Source of the DNA: Sinomonas terrae
Lineage (GTDB): Bacteria; Actinomycetota; Actinomycetes; Actinomycetales; Micrococcaceae
Direction of reading: 5' to 3'
NCBI RefSeq assembly: GCF_022539255.1
Contig: NZ_JAKZBV010000001.1
Span: 1,674,001 to 1,738,000, forward strand
DNA length: 64,000 nucleotides
Shown: positions 1-7,681 of the stretch, piece by piece
How the letters are laid out: every line of letters starts with the position of its first letter
Numbering within the stretch: the stretch's first letter is position 1
Position numbers and translations under genes: made by a program
The notes under the pieces: model-generated
Told to the model about the DNA's origin: nothing
The model's input: the letters and a program-made list of their open reading frames with translations, nothing else
Database searches by the model: none

Positions 1-2
1 AG

Positions 3-395
3 CTCGACCGGCTGACCCGGCAGGTGCTGGGCAATGCTGCGCTCCCCGCCGCGATGCCCTTGGAGGCGTGGCGGCAGAATGGCGAATTCGTGGTCGAGTT
101 CGACCTGCCCGGCGTGGACCCCGGGACGATCGACCTCGGAGTCGAGCGCAATGTCCTGACGGTGCGCGCCGAGCGCCGCACCCGTCGGCCGGAGCAGGCC
201 GAGGTCGTCGCGGACGAACGGGCGCAGGGGGCCTTCACCCGGGAGCTGATCCTGGGCGATGCCCTGGACACCGAGAAGATCCAAGCCGACTACCGGGACG
301 GGGTCCTGACCCTGCGCGTGCCCGTGGCCGAGGAGGCCAAGCCGCGCAAGATCGCCGTCCAGGCATCCGGGTCCAAGAAGGAGATCGACGCCTGA
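3..395 (+). CDS. Hsp20 small heat shock protein (5' end outside window)
   Basis: Small alpha-crystallin-type chaperone that holds unfolding proteins in the cytosol. The reading frame is open to the left edge of the window: codons before the GTG at 24 read LDRLTRQ, continuous with the family N-terminus, so the true start lies upstream and about 130 residues are visible. The crystallin fold is shown by the VEFDLPGVDPGTIDL strand region, by GVLTLRVPV near the end, and by a C-terminal IAV tail matching the I-x-I/V dimer-packing motif. A second, different Hsp20 gene follows 74 nt downstream on the same strand, so the two probably form an operon. Family assignment is firm; client range is unknown. 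Confidence 0.93.
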   Translation, partial: LDRLTRQVLGNAALPAAMPLEAWRQNGEFVVEFDLPGVDPGTIDLGVERNVLTVRAERRTRRPEQAEVVADERAQGAFTRELILGDALDTEKIQADYRDGVLTLRVPVAEEAKPRKIAVQASGSKKEIDA

Positions 396-469
396 CCTGC
401 GCATCCCGGGGCAGAGCCCATGGCACCGCCCCGGGCCGCGGTCCTCTGCCAGAGAGAAAGGATCGAGGC

Positions 470-895
470 ATGTCTGAGTTGATCAAGTGGTTTGATGCGC
501 GCCGCAGCCCGTTCGAGGTGCTCGAGCGGCTCTTCGAGGGCGAGCGGGGAACGCCCGGGGCGATCAGGGTCGAGGAACTCCTCGACGGCAACGACCTGGT
601 GGTGCGGGCGGAGCTGCCCGGGGTGGACCCGGAGAAGGACGTGGAGATCAGCGTCCAGGACCACTCCCTGCTGATCAGCGCCCACCGGCAGGAGCGCACC
701 GAGGAGAAGGCGAAGGGCGGCTACCGCTCGGAGTTCCGCTACGGGTCCTTCTCCCGCGCCCTGCCCCTGCCCGAGGGCGCGACCGAGCAGGACATCCGGG
801 CCACCTATGCCGACGGGGTCCTCGAGGTCCGCATCCCGGTCCCGGAGCAGACGCAGGCCGCCCACAGGAAGATCGAGGTCAAGCGAGCAGGATGA
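470..895 (+). CDS. Hsp20 small heat shock protein
   Basis: Complete 141-residue small heat shock protein. The start is the ATG at 470, which has a Shine-Dalgarno (AGAAAGGA) 7-15 nt upstream; the longer open frame to the left is overlap with the preceding gene. The alpha-crystallin domain spans about residues 40-130 (VRAELPGVDPEKDVEIS, then GVLEVRIPV), and the tail RKIEVK provides the I-x-V motif. It differs clearly from the upstream Hsp20, so the pair is not a recent duplication. Two Hsp20 genes side by side with an HtrA protease and transporters nearby suggest a heat or envelope-stress locus. No HspR inverted repeat was found in the 74-nt gap. Confidence 0.95.
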   Translation: MSELIKWFDARRSPFEVLERLFEGERGTPGAIRVEELLDGNDLVVRAELPGVDPEKDVEISVQDHSLLISAHRQERTEEKAKGGYRSEFRYGSFSRALPLPEGATEQDIRATYADGVLEVRIPVPEQTQAAHRKIEVKRAG

Positions 896-950
896 GCCGG
901 GACGGGCGGGCAGCCGAAACCCGGCCGACCCGCCCCGAACCGGCCCTGTA

Positions 951-966
951 GGCGTCCCAGGACGCC
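951..966. terminator. Short GC hairpin behind hsp20 operon
   Basis: GGCGTCC and GGACGCC form a perfect 7-bp inverted repeat with a 2-nt loop, 55 nt after the hsp20 stop and 3 nt before the tRNA. There is no U-tract, so it is at best an actinobacterial I-shaped terminator; it could instead be part of the tRNA 5' leader. Confidence 0.4.
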
Positions 967-969
967 CGA

Positions 970-1040
970 TCCCGGTTCGTCCAACGGCAGGACACTGCAC
1001 TCTGGATGCAGGAATCGTGGTTCGAATCCACGGCCGGGAG
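970..1040 (+). tRNA. tRNA-Gln(CUG), atypical orphan copy
   Basis: A full cloverleaf can be drawn by eye in 71 nt: acceptor TCCCGGT/GCCGGGA (one G-U), D arm GTCC/GGAC, anticodon stem CTGCA/TGCAG with loop CTCTGGA (anticodon CTG at 1002-1004), T arm CGTGG-TTCGAAT-CCACG, discriminator G at 1040. CCA is not encoded. Its body is very different from the tRNA-Gln(CUG) at 27564, which has the same anticodon. It lies between the hsp20 pair and a convergent NRAMP gene, with no other tRNA nearby. It may be an accessory or acquired tRNA, or a site used by an integrating element; no direct repeat of its 3' end was seen in the window. Confidence 0.85.
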
Positions 1041-1125
1041 CTCAAGCCCTGTCCAACGGCTCGTCGGCGGCCACACCCTTCCATGGGCACAGCCGCGGCT
1101 TCCCAGGATGCCGGAGGCGCTCGCC

Positions 1126-2448
1126 TCATCCAGAGATCTGGGACCAGACGGCCAGCACTCCGGCTCCCGCCATGATGCCTGCGGTGGCCCACCCGATCGA
1201 CGTGGAGAGCCCGCGGTTAGCCCGTTCGCCCATGATCTTCCGATTCCCGGCGATCAGGAGCACGACGACGACGAACGGCGCCGCCGCTATCGCGTTCAGC
1301 ATTGCGGAGAAGACCAGAAGGGCGATCGCGTCGGTGAACATCGCCGAAAGGACCGTGCCGATGATCAGCCCCACGACGAGCAGGCCGTAGAAGAGGGGTG
1401 CTTTGCGGGGGCTGCGGTCGAAGCCCCAGTTCTTGTCCGTCAGGCCGCTGATGCCGATGCAGGCCGCGGATGCGAGGACGGGGACCCCGAGTAGCCCGGT
1501 GCCGATGAACCCGAGTGCGAACACGGCCCCCGCCAATGGCCCGGCGATGGGCTTGAGGGCCTTCGCCGCGTCCGCGGCGGAGCTGATGTCGGTGGGGTGG
1601 CGGCCGATCGTGGCTCCGGTGGCGACGATGATGGCGAACATGACCAGAGTGGAGACCACCATCCCGGTCACCACGTCGATGCGCTGCTGCCGCCGGCGGC
1701 GGATGGCCTTGTAGTCGGGGATCTGGGTGTCGGAGGCTGGCTCGTCCCCGTTCTCGGGGCGGGCGCGCATCTCCTCGATGCGTTGCCCGCTCTCCCAGAA
1801 GAACAGGTAGGGGGAGATCGAGGTGCCGAAGACTGCGGCGATCAGGCCCCAGAACTGAACTCCGGGGTGGACCCGCTGGAAGGTGAGCCCTGCGAGGACC
1901 TCTCCCCATTGGACGCCCGCGATGAGCATCACTGCGACGTAGGCGAACAGGGCCAGGCAGAGCCAGGCGAAGACCCTCGAGACCAGTTTGTAGGAGCCGC
2001 TCATCAGCAGCACCGCCAGGCCCAGTCCCGCAATCGGTGCCCATACCCGGGACGGGCCCGCGCCGAGCAGTTCCATGCCCTTGCCCACGGCCATCAGGTC
2101 AGCGCCGAGGTTGACGATGTTGGCCACGAGCAGGCACAGCAGGAGGAGTCCGACCACGAGCTTGCCGGCCCTGCCGAAGCGACGTCGGGCGAGCCGGCCG
2201 AGGGTCTGCCCCGTCGCGGTGGCTGTCCGGTCGCACATCTCCTGGACTGTGATCATCATCGGCAGGGCGACCGGCGCCGTCCAGACAGTCGCGAACCCGA
2301 ACTGGGCCCCGGCCTGGGCGTAGGTCGCCACACCCGAGGGGTCGTCGTCGGCCGAGCCCGTCACAAGGCCGGGGCCCAACGCCTTGAGCCAGCCGCGCCA
2401 TCCCAGACGATCCGGCGTCTTCCGGGCCCGCTCCCTCGTCGTTACCAT
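1126..2448 (-). CDS. NRAMP-family (SLC11-like) transporter, non-canonical ion site
   Basis: Multi-pass membrane protein of 440 residues with the NRAMP opening GPGLVTGSADDDPSG (about residues 25-39) and about 11 hydrophobic segments. The start chosen is the ATG at 2448, which follows a strong GGGAGGGAAGGG ribosome site; the GTG 10 codons upstream lacks one. Canonical NRAMPs carry DPGN in helix 1 and a Met-Pro-His stretch in helix 6 as Mn/Fe ligands. Here helix 1 reads DDDPSG and helix 6 reads GTSISPYLFFW (about 208-218), so the Asn and the Met are absent. Family members lacking these ligands are known to transport Mg or Al rather than Mn. The substrate is therefore uncertain. It is divergent from the GH15 gene and convergent with the tRNA. 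Confidence 0.85.
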   Translation of the reverse strand: MVTTRERARKTPDRLGWRGWLKALGPGLVTGSADDDPSGVATYAQAGAQFGFATVWTAPVALPMMITVQEMCDRTATATGQTLGRLARRRFGRAGKLVVGLLLLCLLVANIVNLGADLMAVGKGMELLGAGPSRVWAPIAGLGLAVLLMSGSYKLVSRVFAWLCLALFAYVAVMLIAGVQWGEVLAGLTFQRVHPGVQFWGLIAAVFGTSISPYLFFWESGQRIEEMRARPENGDEPASDTQIPDYKAIRRRRQQRIDVVTGMVVSTLVMFAIIVATGATIGRHPTDISSAADAAKALKPIAGPLAGAVFALGFIGTGLLGVPVLASAACIGISGLTDKNWGFDRSPRKAPLFYGLLVVGLIIGTVLSAMFTDAIALLVFSAMLNAIAAAPFVVVVLLIAGNRKIMGERANRGLSTSIGWATAGIMAGAGVLAVWSQISG

Positions 2449-2497
2449 CGACCCTTCCCTCCCAATGCTGATGCCCACCAGAGGCCCTGTGCCGACA

Positions 2498-2699
2498 ATT
2501 GCGTCTGCGCAACTGTCCTACCCTCTATCGGATCCCCCCAACCGCTTCCGGAAGAACCGCGCTGGCCGGTCCCGGGGAGGTTGGGGATCGCTTCCGTCCC
2601 GCCGCCGTCTGGAAAGGAGCACAGGCGTGGCGGTCTCGGGCGCTACGGCCCTCGTTGAACTGCTGCAGACCTAGAAAGTGATTGCGGTTGCGCAACTGT
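2498..2699 (+). promoter_or_regulatory. Duplicated 19-bp element in divergent NRAMP/GH15 intergenic region
   Basis: ATTGCGTCTGCGCAACTGT (2498-2516) and ATTGCGGTTGCGCAACTGT (2681-2699) match at 17 of 19 positions, in the same orientation and 183 bp apart. The second copy contains the perfect palindrome GTTGCGCAAC (2687-2696) overlapping GCAACTGTTGC (2692-2702), and lies between a -35 (TTGCGG, 2682) and a -10 (TACGCT, 2706) for the GH15 gene. The first copy lies 50 bp upstream of the NRAMP start. It looks like the operator of one regulator controlling both genes; the regulator is not identifiable from the sequence. Confidence 0.55.
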
Positions 2700-2717
2700 T
2701 GCTACTACGCTGTCTGT

Positions 2718-4505
2718 ATGGCTTCAGCCGAAGAGGTTGCTTCGGATGCCGAGGACTTCCCGCCGCATGTGCTGAGGGAGTACGCGATGCTCGCGGACGG
2801 GGTGCGCGGGGCCCTCCTAGGTCCCCGAGGCGACATTGTCTGGATGTGTGCGCCGAAGTGGCACGACGACGCGGTCTTCTCGACCCTGCTGGGGGGCCGG
2901 GGATGCTTCGCGGTGACGCCGGCGGAGCGCCGGTTCGTCTGGGGCGGCCGCTACGAGGACGGGACGCTGATCTGGGTCAGCCGCTGGATCACAGCCGCCG
3001 GGATCGTCGAGTGCAGGGAGGCCCTCGCCTATCCCGGGGACCCGCACCGGGCAATCCTGCTGCGCCGCATCAGGGCGGCCAAGGGGCCTGCGGAGGTGCG
3101 GGTGGTGGTCGACGTGAGGGCCGGCTTCGGGCACCACGCGATGAGCCGGCTCCGCCGGGACGGGGCGATCTGGACCGCGCGCAGCGGCCCCCTCAGGATC
3201 CGCCTCAGCGGGGCGGATGAGGCCGATGACGGCGGCGGACCGGTCGAGTTCACCGTGCGCCTGCCGGAGGGCCGGCACCACGACGTGGTCCTAGAGATCT
3301 CCGACACCGAGCTCCCGTCCGAGCGGATCCAGCCCGACGAGACCTGGAGTGCGACCGAGTACGGCTGGCACCGCGAGGTCCCTCGTTTCGGGAACACGAT
3401 CGCCCCGGACGACGCACGCCAGTCCTACGCCGTCCTGCGCGGCATGACCGGGGCCGGCGGGGCGATGGTCTCGGCTGCGACGATGGGACTGCCGGAGCGG
3501 GCCGAGCAGAAGCGCAACTACGACTACCGCTACGCGTGGATCCGGGACCAGTGCTTCACCGGGGTCGCGGTCGCCTCCTGCAAGGAGTTCCCGCTTCTGG
3601 ACGATGCGGTCCAGTTCGTCGCCGCGCGGTTGCTGGAGGACGGTCCCGATCTGCGCCCGGCGTACACAGTCGACGGCGGCCGCGTCCCCGACGAGCATGA
3701 CGTCGGCCTGCCGGGCTACCCGGGCGGGTCCGGGAAGGCTGGCAACTGGGTCGACGGGCAGTTCCAGCTCGACGTGTTCGGCGAAGCGCTCCTGCTCTTC
3801 GCTTCCGCCGCACAGCACGACCGGCTTGATCTCGACCAGTGGAAGGCCGCCGAGGCCGCCGCCGAGGCCATCGCACAGCGCCACGGCGAGCCGGACGCCG
3901 GGATGTGGGAGCTGGATCCCGAGCGGTGGGCGCATTCGCGGCTGATCTGCGCTGCCGGGCTGCGCGCGATCGGCCGGGAAGCCCCTACACGCCAGGCCGC
4001 CCTCTGGTCATCTCAGGCCGACGGGCTCATTGCCGAGGTCACTGGCGAGTGCCTGCACCCCAGTGTGCGCTGGCAGCGGTCCCCGAGCGACCCGAGAGTG
4101 GACGCCTCACTCCTGCGCCCGGTGCTGCGCGGTGCCGTAGCGCCGCAGGACCCCCGCTCGGTTGCCACTTTGGAGGCCATCCACGCCGAGCTCGCCCGCA
4201 AGGGCTACCTCTACCGGTTCCGGCAGGACCGCCGCCCCCTGGACCAGTCCGAGGGCGCTTTCCTCCTCTGCGGCTTCGACCTCGCGATGGCACTGCACCA
4301 GAGCGACGAGCCCCTCCAAGCCGCCCGCTGGTTCGAACGTAACCGGAACGCCTGCGGGACGCCCGGCCTGTTCACGGAGGAGTACGACGTCGAGCAGCGC
4401 CAACTGCGCGGCAACTTCCCCCAGGCGTTCGTGCACGCCGCGATGCTCGAAGCCGCCCGAAGGCTCGCCGACGAGCCGCCCGCCTGGGGAGGGCTCAACG
4501 CCTGA
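2718..4505 (+). CDS. GH15 glycoside hydrolase (glucoamylase/trehalase-like)
   Basis: Cytosolic enzyme of 595 residues with no signal peptide. The N-terminal beta-sandwich typical of bacterial GH15 covers about residues 15-220, followed by the (alpha/alpha)6 barrel. Signatures visible: NYDYRYAWIRDQ at about 267-278, the GMWE box with the likely general acid Glu398, and GNFPQAF near the C-terminus following the TEEYD region that holds the likely general base. GH15 members hydrolyse alpha-glucosides such as starch oligomers, isomaltosides or trehalose; which one is cut here cannot be told. ATG 2718 is preferred because the TTG at 2682 lies in the -35 element; TACGCT ends exactly 6 nt before ATG, so the mRNA is probably leaderless. 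Confidence 0.9.
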   Translation: MASAEEVASDAEDFPPHVLREYAMLADGVRGALLGPRGDIVWMCAPKWHDDAVFSTLLGGRGCFAVTPAERRFVWGGRYEDGTLIWVSRWITAAGIVECREALAYPGDPHRAILLRRIRAAKGPAEVRVVVDVRAGFGHHAMSRLRRDGAIWTARSGPLRIRLSGADEADDGGGPVEFTVRLPEGRHHDVVLEISDTELPSERIQPDETWSATEYGWHREVPRFGNTIAPDDARQSYAVLRGMTGAGGAMVSAATMGLPERAEQKRNYDYRYAWIRDQCFTGVAVASCKEFPLLDDAVQFVAARLLEDGPDLRPAYTVDGGRVPDEHDVGLPGYPGGSGKAGNWVDGQFQLDVFGEALLLFASAAQHDRLDLDQWKAAEAAAEAIAQRHGEPDAGMWELDPERWAHSRLICAAGLRAIGREAPTRQAALWSSQADGLIAEVTGECLHPSVRWQRSPSDPRVDASLLRPVLRGAVAPQDPRSVATLEAIHAELARKGYLYRFRQDRRPLDQSEGAFLLCGFDLAMALHQSDEPLQAARWFERNRNACGTPGLFTEEYDVEQRQLRGNFPQAFVHAAMLEAARRLADEPPAWGGLNA

Positions 4506-4529
4506 GGGCCCGGGCGAACAGGACGTGCA

Positions 4530-4563
4530 CCAGCATGGCATCGGAACCAGCATGGCATCGGAA
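4530..4563 (+). repeat. 17-bp perfect tandem duplication
   Basis: CCAGCATGGCATCGGAA occurs twice head to tail (4530-4546, 4547-4563) in the 94-nt gap between the GH15 and HtrA genes. It is probably a slippage duplication. Each copy contains an ATG that is not used by a long frame. Confidence 0.85.
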
Positions 4564-4599
4564 GAAGTATGGAAGCAGAAGAAGCAGAGGAGGATCCCG

Positions 4600-5721
4600 A
4601 TGGGAAAGCGAACCGCAGTGCGGGCCTGGTGCGCCTTGATCCTTGCCTTCACAGCTTCGGGTGTGGCGGCCTGCACAGGACCGGGCGAGCCGGCCTCACC
4701 GGGCACGTCGCCGGCATCGGGGTCTCCAGCCAGTTCGGCCGCTCCGACGGGGGGATCGGCGCCGTCGTCCTCCTCGTCGTCCTCCTCCTCGGCCTCTGGT
4801 GCGGGTCTGGCTGCGGTCCCCGGGGTGGTCAAGGAGGTCGAGCCCTCGGTGGTCACGATCAGCACGCCGATCGGGCTTGGCAGCGGGGTCGTCTACCGCG
4901 GCGACGGGACGATCGTCACTGACGCCCACGTCGTCGAAGACCAGCAGAAGCACCCGTACAAGACGGTCCAGGTCCAGTTCGCCGACGGCTCTCAGGCCCA
5001 GGCAAACGTCGTAGGAGTTGACGACGTCGCCGACGTCGCCGTGCTCCGGGCCAGCCGTACAGGCCTGCCCGTGCCGAAGTATGCTGGAGCAGACCCCCAG
5101 GTTGGCTCCCTGACCGTGGTCATCGGCAGCCCGCTGGGCCTGGACGAGACCGTCACCGCAGGCATCGTCTCCGGCCTCCACCGCAACATGCCGCCCTCCC
5201 AGGAATCTCCCCAAGGGGCCATCGACCTCCTACAGACCGACGCGCCCATCTCGCCGGGGAACTCCGGCGGGGCCGTGGCCGACGCCGCCGGGGACGTCAT
5301 AGGCCTCTCCGAGGCTTACCTCCCGCCCAGCTCCGGTGCGGTCGCCATCGGATTCGTCACCCCTGCCGCCACGGTGACGTCGGTGGCGGACCAGCTGCTC
5401 GCAACCGGCAAAGTCAAGCACGCGGCCCTCGGGATCGTTCCCACGGACATCACCGCGCAGATCGCCCAGCGCTTCGGGCTCCCCTCGAACACCGGCGCGC
5501 TCGTCGTCGAGGTGGCCCCCCAAGGTCCGGCCGACAAGGCCGGGGTCAAGGCTGGGGACATCATCACTGCCTTCGCCGGCAGCAAGGTCACCGACGTCAC
5601 CGACCTCCTCGCCGCGCTCCGCAAGCAGAACCCCGGGCAGACCGTCAGCCTCACCGTTCAACGGGGCAGCAGCACCCAGAACCTGAGCGTGACCCTCGGC
5701 GACCTGGCCCAACAGGGATGA
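4600..5721 (+). CDS. HtrA/DegP-like serine protease, lipoprotein, one PDZ domain
   Basis: Predicted extracytoplasmic protease of 373 residues. ATG 4600 has an AGAGGAGGA ribosome site. The signal peptide ends in a lipobox (GVAAC, Cys25), so the protein should be lipid-anchored outside the membrane. A Ser/Pro/Gly-rich linker including a run of serines (about 26-68) leads to a trypsin-like domain with a complete triad: His110 (TDAH), Asp145 (DVADVAVL) and Ser222 (SPGNSGGA). A PDZ domain occupies about 285-370. DegP/HtrA proteases remove or refold damaged envelope proteins. It follows the GH15 gene on the same strand and is convergent with the AI-2E gene, 12 nt away. Confidence 0.94.
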   Translation: MGKRTAVRAWCALILAFTASGVAACTGPGEPASPGTSPASGSPASSAAPTGGSAPSSSSSSSSSASGAGLAAVPGVVKEVEPSVVTISTPIGLGSGVVYRGDGTIVTDAHVVEDQQKHPYKTVQVQFADGSQAQANVVGVDDVADVAVLRASRTGLPVPKYAGADPQVGSLTVVIGSPLGLDETVTAGIVSGLHRNMPPSQESPQGAIDLLQTDAPISPGNSGGAVADAAGDVIGLSEAYLPPSSGAVAIGFVTPAATVTSVADQLLATGKVKHAALGIVPTDITAQIAQRFGLPSNTGALVVEVAPQGPADKAGVKAGDIITAFAGSKVTDVTDLLAALRKQNPGQTVSLTVQRGSSTQNLSVTLGDLAQQG

Positions 5722-5733
5722 CTTCCGCCACCC

Positions 5734-6840
5734 CTAGGCGCGGTCGGGTGTTGGTGCTTCCTCACCCCCGGCCTCGTCGCCTTCGGTGCAGGTCTTGATG
5801 ACCGTCCATGCGACGGCCATGGTCGGCACGGCGAGCAGGGCCCCGACAATCCCAGCCAACAACGCGCCCGCCGCGAGGGAGAGGACGATCGCGAGCCCAT
5901 GGATTCTGAGCACACGGCCCATGAACAGCGGCTGGAGCAGGTGGTGCTCAAGCTGGCTGACGCCGATGAGGACCCCGAGCACGATGAGCGCGACCACGGG
6001 CCCGTTCGAGACGAGCGCGGCAAGCACAGCGAGGGACCCTGCGATGGTGCCCCCGATGATCGGGATGAACGCGCCGATGAAGACGAAGACGGCAAGCGGC
6101 GCAGGGAGAGGCACATGGAGGATGACGAGCGCGATGCCGACGATGACGGCGTCGGTCGCGGCCACGATGGCAGTCCCGCGGACGTAGCCGCCCAGCACGC
6201 GGGCGCTGCTCTCCGCCGCCCGACGGGCCGTGGGCTGGTGCGCTCTGGGCATGAAGCCGATCAGGAAGCCGCGGATCTTCGCGCCGTCCTTGAGGAAGAA
6301 GAAGAGCACGACCACGAGGAGCACGGTCGCGGTGAAGAGCTCGGTCACGGTCTGCGCTCCGGTCAGGGCCTCCGCCGCGACGTTGCCGTCTGAGAGGACC
6401 CTTTGGACCGAGTCGCGGAGGCTGCTGAGCTGAGCGTCGCTGATCCGGAACGGCCCGTTGTTCAGGAATGAGTGGAGCTGCGCGATTCCGTTCGCGAACC
6501 GGTCCGCGATTTCTGCTGCCTGGGCGCGTACGAGGAAGACGATGCCGGTGACGATGCCGCCGAAGACGGCCAGGATCGCGAGGAACGAGACTGCGACCGC
6601 CAGCGCCCGCGGCCACCGTCGGACTGCAAGCCATCGGACCAGGGGCGAGATCGCGGAGGCGAGGATGGCCGCGATCATGACCGGGACGAGCACGAGTGGG
6701 ACCCGTGTGACGGCCCACAGGAGTGCGGCGATGAGGGCGGCGACCGCGAGTACCTGGACGGAACGGACGCTCGCACGCCCGAGACCGTCAGTCCAAAGAG
6801 CCGAGAGCGGCGGGCGCGGCGGGGGTGCAGACTGCGGCAT
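5734..6840 (-). CDS. AI-2E family membrane transporter
   Basis: 368-residue integral membrane protein of the AI-2E/TqsA/PerM family. Two or three hydrophobic helices lie near the N-terminus (about 25-95), then a polar soluble stretch (about 105-170), then five or more helices including the family-typical FIPIIGG segment and the later IVLSLAAGALLAGIVGALLAVPTMA stretch region. Members export quorum signals in enterobacteria or act as Na/Li-H antiporters elsewhere, so the substrate is open. The C-terminus is acidic (GDEAGGEE). It is downstream of the TetR gene on the same strand with a 135-nt gap, and may be the TetR target. Confidence 0.9.
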   Translation of the reverse strand: MPQSAPPPRPPLSALWTDGLGRASVRSVQVLAVAALIAALLWAVTRVPLVLVPVMIAAILASAISPLVRWLAVRRWPRALAVAVSFLAILAVFGGIVTGIVFLVRAQAAEIADRFANGIAQLHSFLNNGPFRISDAQLSSLRDSVQRVLSDGNVAAEALTGAQTVTELFTATVLLVVVLFFFLKDGAKIRGFLIGFMPRAHQPTARRAAESSARVLGGYVRGTAIVAATDAVIVGIALVILHVPLPAPLAVFVFIGAFIPIIGGTIAGSLAVLAALVSNGPVVALIVLGVLIGVSQLEHHLLQPLFMGRVLRIHGLAIVLSLAAGALLAGIVGALLAVPTMAVAWTVIKTCTEGDEAGGEEAPTPDRA

Positions 6841-6975
6841 CGGATTGCCTTTCGCCTAGGGAGCGCCGAGGTTGAACAAGGGCGTCACGCGGGCGAAGAG
6901 GGCTGTCCTGCCTCCTCCCGGCCGGTTCCGCTGCCGTAGCGATGGGTCAGTCCTCGGATTCCGGATGGGCCGGTA

Positions 6976-7587
6976 CTAGGCCGGTTGGGTTTGTGTTTCC
7001 GACCCGCGCCGGAGCCCGGCGCAGAGCAATTCGGCCACGGATGCCAGATCGTCCCGCGGGTCCCGGACTTTCATGGCCCCGGACCCTCTTAGCTGGTCCT
7101 CCAGGGGCTTGGTTGTCACCATGGCCACCCAGGCCAGCGCGGCAGCACGCAACGCTTTGGGGTCTATCTCGGAGCCGGAGAGGCTGCGGGTGAGAACCTG
7201 CTCGATCGCCGCGTACAGCGACTGCCGGTGAGCTGCGAGGTTCGCTTTGACCTCCGGGTGCGTGAGTTCCTCGCGCCAGAGGATCACCCGGAGCACAGCT
7301 GAGGCGGCCTGGGCTTCGAAGAGCTTCTCGCTGAGATTGAGCAGCGATTGCACCGGATCCCCTGGAGCGGTCAGCGGCCCGACGTCGATCGTGTCGAAGC
7401 CGAGCCGTTCGCCGACCAGTGCCGAGAGAATGTCCTTCTTGGTCGGGAAGTAGTAGAACAACAGCCCTTTCGGCACCTGCGCCGCCTTCGCCACGGCGGA
7501 TGTGGCCGTCGCATCGAATCCCCGCTGCGCGAACAGATGCTCCGCGGCATCGAGGATCCTGGTCCGGGCCCTGCCTTCTTCCTCCAC
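6976..7587 (-). CDS. TetR/AcrR family transcriptional regulator
   Basis: DNA-binding repressor of 203 residues. The N-terminal helix-turn-helix runs RTRILDAAEHLFAQRGF ... AVAKAAQVPKGLLFYYF (about 8-50), the standard TetR signature with YYF at the end of the recognition helix. The C-terminal ligand and dimer domain is family-specific. The start is set at GTG 7587, which has AAGGCGG upstream; the frame stays open about 100 codons further but that stretch looks non-coding and overlaps the SPW gene. It lies between an SPW-repeat membrane protein and an AI-2E permease, all on the minus strand, so it probably regulates one or both. The ligand is unknown. Confidence 0.9.
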   Translation of the reverse strand: MEEEGRARTRILDAAEHLFAQRGFDATATSAVAKAAQVPKGLLFYYFPTKKDILSALVGERLGFDTIDVGPLTAPGDPVQSLLNLSEKLFEAQAASAVLRVILWREELTHPEVKANLAAHRQSLYAAIEQVLTRSLSGSEIDPKALRAAALAWVAMVTTKPLEDQLRGSGAMKVRDPRDDLASVAELLCAGLRRGSETQTQPA

Positions 7588-7681
7588 AACCGCCGCCTTC
7601 TTGGCCAGAACAATAAGGGCCCTCGAGCGCGGGTCGGGCGCGGCAGGGCACCCCTGCTGCTCCCGACCCGACTGCCCGATT

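Noticed and set aside
396..469. HspR-type (HAIR) operator between the two hsp20 genes
   Set aside because: No CTTGAG-N9-CTCAAG-like inverted repeat is present in the gap; the true promoter of the operon is outside the window.
1597..2658. Open frame of 353 codons antisense to the NRAMP gene
   Set aside because: The NRAMP frame has clear membrane helices and family motifs; this one is low-complexity.
2499..2681. 60-codon frame beginning at the first copy of the 19-bp element
   Set aside because: Arises because both copies share a frame by chance (183 bp apart); no ribosome site and no similarity.
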